From Burkholderiaceae bacterium (GTDB taxonomy: Bacteria; Pseudomonadota; Gammaproteobacteria; Burkholderiales; Burkholderiaceae_C), in contig CP059256.1 of NCBI GenBank assembly GCA_013693755.1, positions 1,347,933 to 1,354,700 on the forward strand: a stretch of 6,768 bases of DNA, in the 5' to 3' direction. Shown piece after piece: positions 1-6,391 of the stretch. Both the position numbers and the translations under genes were made by a program. The stretch's first letter is position 1. Every line of letters starts with the position of its first letter. The notes below the pieces were generated by a model that saw only the letters and a list, made by a program, of their open reading frames with translations, was not told the origin of the DNA and did no database searches.

Positions 1-656
1 GTTGGCCACCACCACCTGCCAGCTGGCCAGCACCGCCTGCAAGGTGTTGACGCGGCGGTCGAGCAGCAGGGGCATGGACACCACGCTGGAGGCGAACACC
101 GGTGCGGCCATCAGGCCGCCGAGCAGCAGCCAGGCCTCGAACAGCCAGGAGTCCGACAGCACGATGTGCCGGAGAAAGTCGGTGGGCTTGAGGATGGGCT
201 CCGGCGAGAACAGGGCGATGAGCGCGGCCGAGGTCAGCACCCAGCCGGTGCCGGCCAGTGCCAGCAGCAGGCCGAAGCGCACCAGACACCAGTAGCCGCC
301 GGACTCCACCCGGCGCTGGTGCTGCCAGGCGCCCCAGGTGGCGACCAGCAGACCGAAGTTGGCCGCTTCCCCGCGCTCGAGGGCGCGGCTGAGCGCATAC
401 AGGCTGGTGGCCAGCACCGGTGCGATGACGAGAAAACCCGACGCGGCCCCGGCCAGCAGCCAGAAGCGGTCGCGGGCGATCACCATCAGCGCGGCATAGC
501 CCAGGGCCAGCACCAGCCCGTGCAGCAGGCTGACGGCGCCGCAGCGCCAGAGATCCCGCCAGCCCAAGCGCAGCCAATGCAGAGGGCGCAGCAGACCGAT
601 GCTGCGCGGCGCGGGCAGGGTCAGCGTGGGAGGGCAGTTGGGCGTGGGGTGTTCAT
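1..656 (-). CDS. DUF2189 family integral membrane protein (partial at window edge, apparent N-terminal frameshift)
   Basis: This is a predicted polytopic inner-membrane protein of unknown function, recognised from the DUF2189 pattern. The N-terminus has an LRPLHWLRLGWRDLWRCG-like stretch. Hydrophobic helices follow, then a soluble turn with ALERGEAANFG, and near the left edge a PLLLDRRVNTLQAVLASW motif typical of the family. The reading frame is open from 672 to the left edge, so the C-terminus lies outside the window. That frame has no ATG, GTG or TTG upstream of the conserved start of homology. The only good ATG (656) is one frame off and stops after 11 codons. Adding one base to the GGGG run at 646-649 joins it to the main frame, giving MNTPTPNCPP and then the family sequence, about 219 residues visible. 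No Shine-Dalgarno sequence is obvious. An FNR-like palindrome lies about 45 nt upstream. Family assignment is fairly sure; the start is inferred. Confidence 0.75.
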
Positions 657-697
657 GCGGCAGGACGGGAGCTTAAAGCGCCCATCCTGCACAAAGT

Positions 698-711
698 TTG
701 AGGCAGATCAA
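698..711 (-). promoter_or_regulatory. FNR/ANR-type box upstream of the DUF2189 gene
   Basis: On the minus strand this reads TTGAT-CTGC-CTCAA, matching the FNR consensus TTGAT-N4-ATCAA at 9 of 10 defined positions. Its centre (704.5) is about 48 nt upstream of the ATG at 656. A weak -10-like TTTAAG lies at 677-672, near but not exactly at the spacing of a class II activated promoter. The Crp/Fnr protein encoded at 1784-2429 carries the E-x-x-S-R recognition helix expected for this type of box, so it is a candidate binder. That link is inference. Confidence 0.6.
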
Positions 712-767
712 TGCGGGAAATACCCGGGGTGTTCCACGCAGGCGCGGGTGGCGCGCCCCGCACGGCG

Positions 768-1356
768 TCAATGCATCATGCCCATGCCGCCCATGCCCAT
801 GCCGCCATGCGGGCCGTGGCCGCCGCCGTGGCGACCGTGGCGGCCGCGTTCGGCCATCCAGGCGTGGGATTCGAGGTCGAACACCTTTTGCTGCGCCGGG
901 TTGAGCTGGGCGTAGAAGGTCTTGACGGCGTTCATTCGGGCGTCCATGCGCTCACCGGCCTGCTTGCGCAGCTGTTGCATGCGGTCGATGCGCTCCGGGG
1001 TGCTGAGCTTTTCCATCTCGGCGCGGAAGGCGGCGCGGTCGCGCACCAGGGGTTCCTGCGGCTTCATGGCGTTGGTGAAGCTGGTCAGGCGGCTTCCTGG
1101 TTGGGGCTGAGTTGCAGGCGGGTCTTGAGCGCGGCGAGGTGGCGGGCCTGGCGCTCGGCGCGCTGGGCTTGCCACGCGGCGGCGTCCGGGCCGGCAGGGC
1201 CGCCGTGCATGCGCATCATGGGCGCCTGCGGGCCTTGGGGCCGGCCATCGGGCCGGGGCCGCCTTGACCGGGCGGGCCCATCTGGGCGCTGGCGGCGAAG
1301 GCAACGGCCGAGAGGACGGCCGTCATGACGAGGGGGCGGAGGTACGAGGTGCGCAT
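768..1356 (-). CDS. Spy/CpxP-like periplasmic chaperone with His/Met/Gly-rich tail (two apparent frameshifts)
   Basis: This is a secreted, helix-rich periplasmic protein of the Spy/CpxP (LTxxQ) type, a family that protects envelope proteins and is often induced by metals. The ATG at 1356 follows a GGAAAGGAAG ribosome site. A signal peptide covers about residues 1-25 (hydrophobic VMTAVLSAVAFAASA, then Q). A Gly/Pro/Met-rich linker follows. Two family motifs are visible: LQLSPNQEAAW near residue 90 and LNPAQQKVF near residue 155. The C-terminus, about 25 residues, is nearly all His, Gly and Met and ends in MGMGGMGMMH, a likely metal ligand cluster. The frame breaks twice. One break is at the GGGG run 1237-1240, where one added base restores GPQGPQAPMM. 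The other is at about 1086, where TGA becomes TGG and restores EAAWTSFTNAM. Corrected length is 196 residues. The same-strand neighbour is the DUF2892 gene, 144 nt upstream. Confidence 0.78.
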
Positions 1357-1437
1357 GAGAGGCTTCCTTTCCTGTGACGTTGGGATGCTGCCCGGGACGA
1401 CCGGAGCAGACAGGAAGCCAGTGTGGCTGCGCGGTGT

Positions 1438-1459
1438 ATCGGCGCGATGGCGCGCCGAT
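1438..1459 (-). terminator. Strong hairpin between DUF2892 and Spy-like genes, possible terminator
   Basis: A perfect 9-bp inverted repeat (ATCGGCGCG / CGCGCCGAT) with a 4-nt loop sits 41 nt after the DUF2892 stop codon and about 80 nt before the Spy-like start. It is GC-rich, but no T-run follows on either strand, so it is not a classical Rho-independent terminator. It could instead attenuate transcription, stabilise an mRNA 3' end or act as an operator. Confidence 0.4.
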
Positions 1460-1500
1460 GAGGTTTGTAAAGACCGGGCGCAGCCTCCCCGCCGGATTGC

Positions 1501-1695
1501 TCAGTTCTTCTTCATCGGGCAGGTGTTGATGCCCAGCAGGGTGTAGGCGGGGCACCAGCCGATGAGCCCGGTGGCGAGCGGAACCACGCCGATCCAGCCC
1601 CAGGCGCCGACGGTGCCGGTGTAGGCCAAGCCCAGCAGAACCAGGCCGACGATGATGCGCAGGGCGCGGTCGATGGTGCCTTCGTTGGTTTTCAT
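1501..1695 (-). CDS. DUF2892 (YgaP-like) small inner-membrane protein
   Basis: This is a 64-residue membrane protein of the DUF2892 family, whose function is not established. The N-terminal MKTNEGTIDRALRIIVG matches the family pattern (N-x-GxxDR, then hydrophobic). Two membrane segments follow, roughly residues 12-28 and 30-47. Two cysteines sit in typical family positions, C48 in GWCPAY and C59 in INTCPMKK, and the tail is Lys-rich. The start is well supported: GAGAGGAA lies 6-7 nt before the ATG. The reading frame is intact. The gene sits 88 nt downstream of the Crp/Fnr regulator on the same strand, and a Crp-like palindrome lies between them, so it probably has its own regulated promoter. 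In the E. coli YgaP protein this domain is fused to a rhodanese; here it stands alone. Any role in metal or sulfur handling is inferred from context only. Confidence 0.88.
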   Translation of the reverse strand: MKTNEGTIDRALRIIVGLVLLGLAYTGTVGAWGWIGVVPLATGLIGWCPAYTLLGINTCPMKKN

Positions 1696-1737
1696 GATGC
1701 GTTCCTCTCAAAGGTTGAACAGTTGCGATGCGACGCA

Positions 1738-1780
1738 ATTGAAGCGGCCGCCGCGCGCATCGTCTGTGACTTGGGTCACG
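1738..1780 (-). promoter_or_regulatory. Crp/Fnr-type operator and promoter of the DUF2892 gene
   Basis: The plus strand at 1765-1780 reads TGTGA-CTTGGG-TCACG, matching the CRP consensus TGTGA-N6-TCACA at 9 of 10 defined positions. The inner GTGAC-TTGG-GTCAC is a perfect inverted repeat. Its centre (1772.5) lies 41 nt upstream of a predicted start site near 1731. The hexamer TTCAAT at 1743-1738 falls exactly where a -10 element would sit for a class II activated promoter, although it matches TATAAT at only 4 of 6 bases. The 5' leader would be about 36 nt and contains the strong ribosome site of the DUF2892 gene. Which regulator binds is not known. Confidence 0.55.
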
Positions 1781-1783
1781 CAG

Positions 1784-2429
1784 TCAAGCCGGCGCGGTGC
1801 TGGCGGCGCGCAAGGCCTGGGCGTCGAGGATGCGGATGCGCTCTCGGCTGCAGGCGATCCACCCTTCGCGTTCGAAGCGGCGCAGCAGGCGCGAGACGAT
1901 TTCGCGCGCCGTGCCCAGGTCCTCGGCGAGTGCCTGATGGGTGGTGGCGATGTCGGGCCCGTGTCCGAGCAGCGCGGCGGCGAGCCTTTGGTCCAGCCGC
2001 TGGAAGGCGACGGCGTCGATGAGCGCGGTGAGGTCGGCCATGCGGTCGGCGAACAGCCCGAGCACCAGCGAGCGAAACGCCGGCGTCTGCAGCCAGCGCT
2101 GGAACAGGGGCGGCTCGGCGAGCAGGACGCGCGTGGGCCGGCTGGCGATGCCGCGCGCGCTCATGGGCGAGCCGCGGAACAGGCAGGCGCTGGAGACGAG
2201 GCAGATCTCGCCCGGCACGACGCGGTAGAGCTCGAGCGAGCGCCCGTCGTCGGCATGGCGCGTGACCTTGACCTCGCCATCGAGCACCAGCGGAAAACCT
2301 TGGCAGGGCGTGCCCTCGTGGAACAACACGGTGTCTTCGGGCACCTCCATCCACACCGGCGGCGGCAGGGCGTGCAGCGGCGGGTCGACCTCGCGCAGCG
2401 AGGGTAGAGGCGAGTGCGTCCTCGATCAT
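1784..2429 (-). CDS. Crp/Fnr-family transcriptional regulator (N-terminal frame uncertain)
   Basis: This is a cytoplasmic DNA-binding regulator. The N-terminal cyclic-nucleotide-binding-like beta-roll covers the first half, with VLFHEGTPCQGFPLVLDGEV and ELYRVVPGEICLVSSACLF visible. A long dimerisation helix follows (about FADRMADLTALIDAVAFQRL). A C-terminal winged helix has the recognition helix TAREIVSRLLRRFEREGW. Its E-x-x-S-R pattern matches the FNR residues that read TTGAT half-sites, not the CRP pattern. No N-terminal Fe-S cysteine cluster is visible, so it is not a classical FNR; cysteines occur only in the roll and the wing. The frame that encodes the family sequence has only a GTG at 2356, too far in for a complete roll. 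The ATG at 2429 is in another frame, and removing one base or adding two near 2400-2412 would join them, for about 215 residues. It lies 28 nt downstream of the chaperone gene, probably co-transcribed. The effector is unknown. Confidence 0.8.
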
Positions 2430-2457
2430 GCGGTGCGGCGGGGTGGCGTGGCGGGCT

Positions 2458-2655
2458 TCAGGCGGCCACGCCATAGCCTTCGTCGGCGATGGCCTGGGCG
2501 AGTGCCTCGCGCGGCGCGTCGGAGCGCACCTGCACGCGCTCGGCGGCGCGGTCGATCTGGACCTCGGCCTGTGCATCGACGGCTCGGATGGCGCGCTCGA
2601 CGGCTTTCTCGCAGTGGCCGCAGGTCATGCCGGTGACGTGGAATTCGTGGTTCAT
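2458..2655 (-). CDS. copZ: CopZ-like heavy-metal-associated (HMA) metallochaperone
   Basis: This is a 65-residue cytosolic copper chaperone that would bind Cu+ through two cysteines and pass it to the neighbouring ATPase. It is a single HMA domain: beta strand NHEFHVTG, metal loop GMTCGHC (C12 and C15), helix EKAVERAIRAV, then EVQIDRAAERVQVRS and a final helix ending DEGYGVAA. Length and fold order are those of CopZ. The start at 2655 gives the canonical short N-terminus; an in-frame ATG at 2661 would add only Met-Pro. An in-frame ATG at 2700 would add a 15-residue extension unlike the family and would start upstream of the likely transcription start. No strong ribosome site is seen. The gene is divergent from the CopA-type ATPase and just upstream of the Crp/Fnr gene. 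A mercury-type (MerP) role is less likely because there is no signal peptide. Confidence 0.88.
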   Translation of the reverse strand: MNHEFHVTGMTCGHCEKAVERAIRAVDAQAEVQIDRAAERVQVRSDAPREALAQAIADEGYGVAA

Positions 2656-2684
2656 GGGCATGCACAAAGAGAGGGCAAGCCCCG

Positions 2685-2713
2685 AGCATACGCGCGCCAT
2701 GAACGGCGGACAA
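2685..2713 (-). promoter_or_regulatory. Candidate sigma-70 promoter for the copZ-like/regulator transcript
   Basis: On the minus strand a -35-like TTGTCC (2713-2708) and a -10-like TATGCT (2690-2685) are separated by exactly 17 nt. Each matches consensus at 4 of 6 positions. Transcription would start near 2678, giving a leader of about 22 nt before the copZ-like ATG. The element overlaps the region just before the divergent ATPase start. I see no clear CueR-type dyad here. Confidence 0.4.
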
Positions 2714-2720
2714 TGAACCC

Positions 2721-4967
2721 ATGGAACTGACGGTCAACCCGAACGGCCCGGCCCCGCGGCCGAGCCTGCACCATCGATCTCGGCATTGGCGGCATGACCT
2801 GCGCGTCGTGTTCGGCGCGGGTGGAGCGCGCGCTGCGCAAGCTGCCGGGCGTGCGCGAGGCCACGGTGAACCTGGCCACCGAATCGGCGCGGGTGGTGCT
2901 GGACGCGGGCGACGCGCAGATGGCCGCGCGCGTGGCGCGTGCGGTGCGCGATGCCGGTTATGAGCCGCGCAGCCCGGCGCAGGCCGAAGCCGAGCGCGAG
3001 CGCGCCGGCGCCTGGGATGGCTTTGCGCCGGTGGCGCTGGCGCTGGGTCTGTCGGCGCCGCTGGTGCTGCCCATGCTGCTTGAGCCCTTGGGCGTGCACT
3101 GGATGTTGCCGGCCTGGCTGCAGTTCGTGCTGGCCACGCCGGTGCAGTTCGTGCTGGGTGCGCGCTTCTACAAGGCGGGCTGGTCGGCGGCGCGGCACCT
3201 CAGCGGCAACATGGATCTGCTGGTGGCCATCGGCACCACGGCGGGCTGGGCCCTGTCGATGTGGCTGTGGCTGACGGCGGCGCCGGGCGAGATGCCGCAC
3301 CTGTATTTCGAAGGCTCGGCGGTGGTGGTGGCGCTGGTGCTGCTGGGCAAATGGCTCGAGGCGCGGGCCAAGCGGCGCGCGACCTCGGCCATCCGCGCGC
3401 TGCATGCCTTGCGGCCGGAGCAGGCGCACCTGATCGGGGCCGACGGCGAGGTCGACGTGCCGGTGGCCGAACTGCTGCCCGACGACCGCGTGGTGGTGCG
3501 GCCCGGCGAGCGCTTTCCGGCCGACGGCACGGTGCTCGAGGGCCGCAGCCAGGCCGATGAGGCGCTGCTCACCGGCGAGTCGCTGCCCGTGCCCAAGGCG
3601 CCGGGCGACACGGTGACGGGCGGCGCCATCAACGGCGAGGGCCGGCTGCTGGTGCGGGTGAGCGCCGTGGGGGCGGAGTCGGTGCTGGCGCGCATCATCC
3701 GGCTGGTGGAGGACGCACAGGCGGCCAAGCCGCCGATCCAGCGCCTGGTGGACCGGGTGGCGGCGGTGTTCGTGCCGGTGGTGCTGGTGCTGGCGCTGGC
3801 GACGCTGGCGTTCTGGTGGTGGGCGGGCGCGGGCTTCGAGGCGGCGGCCATCCATGCGGTGTCGGTGCTGGTGATTGCATGCCCCTGCGCGCTGGGGCTG
3901 GCCACGCCGGCGGCCATCATGGTCGGCACCGGGGTGGCGGCGCAGCACGGCATTCTGATCCAGGATGCGCAGGCGCTCGAACGCGCCCGCGAGGTGGACA
4001 CTGTGGTGTTCGACAAGACCGGCACGCTGACCCTCGGGCGGCCCGCGCTCAGCGCCTTCGTGGCCGACGAGGCCGCGGCGCAGGACGCGCTGCTGGCGGT
4101 GGCCGCCGGTCTGCAGAGCGGCAGCGAACACCCGCTCGCGCGCGCGGTGGTGGCCGCGGCCCAGGCGCGGGGCCTGGCGGCGCAGCCGGCTGCGCAGATG
4201 CAGGCCGTGCCGGGCTGCGGCGTGGAGGCCGACCTGGCCGGCGTGCCCTGGCGCCTGGGCCATGTGCGCTGGCTCGAAGCCACGGGCGCGCCGCTGGGGG
4301 CGCTTGCGGCCGAGGCGGCGCGGCTGCAGGCCGGTGGCGCCACGCTCTCGGCGCTGGCCGAGCGCCGCGGCGAAGGCTGGGTGGTGCGCGCGCTGCTGGC
4401 GTTCGAAGACACGGTCAAGCCCGGCGCGGCCGAGGCGCTGGCGCAGCTGCGCGGGCGCGGCCTGCGGGTGGTGATGCTCACCGGCGACAACCGGGGCGCG
4501 GCCGCGGTGGTGGCGGCGGCACTGGGGCTGGATGCGGCGCGCGGCGAAGTGATTGCCGAGGTGCGGCCCGAGCACAAGGCCGCCGAAATCAGGCGCTGCG
4601 CGCGCAGGGCCGGGTGGTGGCGATGGTGGGCGACGGCGTGAACGACGCGCCGGCGCTGGCGGCGGCCGACGTCGGTCTCGCCATGGGCAGCGGCACCGAC
4701 GTGGCCATGCACGCGGCGGGCATCACCCTCATGCGCAGCGACATCGGCCTGGTGGGCGCGGCGCTCGACATCTCGGCGCGCACCGTGGGCAAGATCCGGC
4801 AGAACCTGTTCTGGGCCTTTGCCTACAACGTGGTGGGCCTGCCGCTGGCGGCGCTGGGCTACCTGAGCCCGGTGTTGGCCGGCAGCGCCATGGCGGCGAG
4901 CTCGGTCAGCGTGATGGCCAACGCCTTGCTGCTGCGGCGCTGGCGCCCAGACCGTCAAAAACAATAG
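2721..4967 (+). CDS. copA: CopA-type P1B-1 Cu+-exporting ATPase (apparent frameshifts near 2750-2770 and 4590)
   Basis: This inner-membrane pump exports Cu+ from cytosol to periplasm at the cost of ATP. All hallmarks are visible, numbered on the corrected 749-residue protein. There is one N-terminal HMA domain with GMTCASC (C28, C31). The actuator-domain TGES is at about 285. The membrane metal site is C388-P-C390 in IACPCALGLATPAA. The phosphorylation loop has DKTGT (D432), with SEHPLA (H471-P472) in the nucleotide domain and GDGVNDAP at about 638. The last helices carry AYNVVGLP and MAASSVSVMANALLL. CPC with YN and M-x-x-SS is the Cu+ (P1B-1) signature. The main frame runs from 2731, but its first ATG (2794) would delete the first HMA strand. 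The ATG at 2721 joins if two bases are added, for example giving PAPAAEPGTIDLGIGGM. At about 4590, ATCAGGCG read as ATCAAGGCG restores EIKALRAQGRVVAMVGDG. A slower CcoI/CopA2-type role in cuproenzyme assembly cannot be excluded. Confidence 0.9.
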
Positions 4968-5000
4968 CATCACCTGACCGATTCGCGATGGGGTTCCGGC

Positions 5001-5014
5001 GGTTTTCGAAAACC
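5001..5014. repeat. Perfect 14-bp palindrome downstream of the ATPase
   Basis: GGTTTTCGAAAACC is fully self-complementary and starts 34 nt after the ATPase stop codon. As RNA it could form only a 5-bp stem around TCGA, with no T-run after it, so termination is doubtful. As DNA it is a plausible dimeric-regulator site. It stands out as an AT-rich core in very GC-rich surroundings. Confidence 0.45.
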
Positions 5015-5127
5015 CGGCCCTGGACGGCCGTCTGGGCCCGTCGGGCGGGCCTGGCGGCGGCTGCGGCACGTCAATGGTCGGCTTGGGGCAAGGTCTTAAG
5101 CTGCGGTTCATCGCGGGCCGATAAGGT

Positions 5128-5155
5128 CGGGTGGTCTTTGCGGACGGGTGGTCTT
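5128..5155 (+). repeat. 11-bp direct repeat CGGGTGGTCTT, 17-nt period
   Basis: Two exact copies (5128-5138 and 5145-5155) are separated by TGCGGA, about 90 nt before the RND adaptor start. Direct repeats upstream of metal-efflux operons can be tandem sites for response regulators, but no matching consensus is recognised and the 17-nt period is not a whole number of helical turns. Chance similarity in GC-rich DNA is possible. Confidence 0.4.
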
Positions 5156-5243
5156 GCACCCGCGATCCGCCTCATAGGGCCTTCGCCCTTCCCGATTCCT
5201 TTCCTCTTTGGCTTCGAGCCGGTGCGCCGGCAGGGAGAACGAC

Positions 5244-6391
5244 ATGCTGAAACTTCGTCAGGCGCTGGCCACGGCGGCGCTCGGCGGCGCGCTGTGCAGC
5301 GCCGCAGCCGTCTGGGCCCAGGCGGCGCCCGCGGGTGCGCCCGCACCGGTCACGCTCGGCCCCGAGCAGGTGAGCGCCGCCGGCATCCGCACCCAGCGGG
5401 TGAACCGCACCGATGCCGCCGCAGCGCAGGCGCTGGAACTCTCGGGCACGGTGGTGCTGCCGCCGCAGGCGCAGCTGGTGGTCAGTGCGCCGCTGGCCGG
5501 CGTGGTGCAACAGGTGACGGTAAGCCCGGGCCAGGCCCTGCGCGCCGGTCAGCCGGTGGCACGGCTGCAGAGTGCGGATCTGCTGCAATGGCAGCGCGAG
5601 CGGCTGAGCGCGCAGAACCAGTTGCAGCTGGCCGAGGCGCGGCTGGTGCGCGACGAGAAGCTGTTCGCCGAAGGCCTGATTGCCGAGATGCGCGTGCAGG
5701 AGGCCCGCAGCCAGGCTGAACTGGCGCGGCTGGCGCTGGCCGAGCGGCGCGCGGTGCTCAAGGTCGTGGGCGCCGGCACGCAGGGCGACGGCCTGCAGGC
5801 CGGCCTGACGGTGAGCGCGCCGGTGGCGGCCACGGTGATCGAGGTGCTGGCCAGCCCGGGCCAGCGGCTCGACGCGGGCATGCCGGTGGCGCGGCTCGCG
5901 CGCGCGGGTACGCTGGCGCTGGAGCTGCAGGCGCAGCCCGAGCAGGCCGCGAACGTGCGCGTGGGCGACCGCTTCGAGATCCTCGGCTGCCGCCGCGCCG
6001 ATGGCTCGCCGGTGACGGCCCGCCTCATGGCGCTGAACCCGCAGCTCACGCCGGGCAACCAGGCGGTGGTGCTGCGCGCTGACGTGGAGGGCACGGCGCC
6101 CGAGTGCCTGCGCGCCAACCAGTTCGTGCAGGCGCGGCGCACGGCGCTGGGCGGGCGGGCGGCCTCGGCGCTGGCGCTGCCGGCCGAGGCCGTGGTGCGC
6201 CAGGGCACGCAGGCCTATGTGTTCGTGCGCACGGCCAAGGGCTTCGTGCCCACGCCGGTGCAGGTGCAGGCGCAGGGCGCAGGCCTGGTGCAGGTGACGG
6301 CCGGCCTGCGCGGTGACGAAGAGGTGGTGGTGCATGGCACGGCCGCGCTCAGGGCGACTGGCAGGGCCTGGGCGCGGAAGAGGCCAAGTGA
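5244..6391 (+). CDS. RND efflux periplasmic adaptor (membrane fusion protein), CusB/CzcB-like, apparent frameshift near its 3' end
   Basis: This periplasmic subunit links an inner-membrane RND pump to an outer-membrane channel. The ATG at 5244 follows AGGGAGA at good spacing. A signal peptide covers about residues 1-25 (ATAALGGALCSAAAVWA). The lipoyl domain is in two halves, about 77-110 (SAPLAGVVQQVTVSPGQALR) and 187-220 (SAPVAATVIEVLASPGQRLD). They flank a short alpha-hairpin at 111-172 rich in Gln, Arg and Leu. A beta-barrel and a membrane-proximal domain follow (LPAEAVVRQGTQAYVFV at about 312). Two cysteines, C249 and C288, sit in the barrel region. It lacks an N-terminal Met-rich metal site and any His-rich extension. 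The frame runs past the family end. One added base in GGG 6352-6354 gives LRGDWQGLGAEEAK and a TGA at 6389-6391, for 382 residues, overlapping the pump ATG by one base. Metal specificity cannot be read with confidence; copper fits the context. Confidence 0.87.

Larger units (their letters stand above)
4968..5243. other. Non-coding gap between the Cu+ ATPase and the RND adaptor, with palindromes and a direct repeat
   Basis: No believable gene lies in these 276 bases; frames open here are continuations of shadow frames. Features seen are a perfect 14-bp palindrome GGTTTTCGAAAACC at 5001-5014 and a 6-bp stem, 5-nt loop hairpin at 5035-5051 (GGCCCG / CGGGCC). There is also an 11-bp direct repeat CGGGTGGTCTT at 5128-5138 and 5145-5155, with a shorter GGTCTT at 5092-5097. 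The gap is long enough to hold a terminator for the ATPase and a separate promoter for the RND operon. I cannot point to a convincing -35/-10 pair. Confidence 0.6.

Noticed and set aside
166..915. 249-codon plus-strand open frame opposite the DUF2189 gene
   Set aside because: The minus strand encodes a coherent membrane protein. This frame is Gln/Gly/Ala-rich and runs into the Spy-like gene's His/Met tail on the complement.
768..1356. Reading the Spy-like gene as a real pseudogene or as two separate small genes
   Set aside because: Signal peptide, linker, both LxPxQ motifs and tail lie in order, and two single-base additions restore a 196-residue protein. The separate frames have no ribosome sites of their own.
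1776..2576. 266-codon minus-strand frame overlapping the regulator
   Set aside because: It contains the ATG at 2429, but beyond about 2400 its translation is Arg/Ala/Pro-rich, whereas the adjacent frame gives the Crp/Fnr fold. Only its first few codons are plausibly used.
2673..2682. GGGC-AA-GCCC short palindrome as a CueR/MerR-type operator
   Set aside because: It is too short, and the flanks lack the CueR pattern and a 19-nt -35/-10 spacing. Such words are common at this GC content.
2734..4575. 613-codon open frame on the minus strand opposite the ATPase
   Set aside because: It is antisense to a gene with all P-type ATPase motifs. Its translation is Arg/His/Gln-rich low-complexity sequence, as expected from the complement of GC-rich codons.
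3168..5159. 663-codon open frame on the minus strand
   Set aside because: It shows Ser/Ala/Thr-rich shadow composition, has no family motif, and spans the ATPase and the non-coding gap.
4553..5719. 388-codon plus-strand open frame crossing the ATPase end and the adaptor start
   Set aside because: It is out of frame with both real genes and Gly/Arg/Ala-rich throughout, with no start signal.
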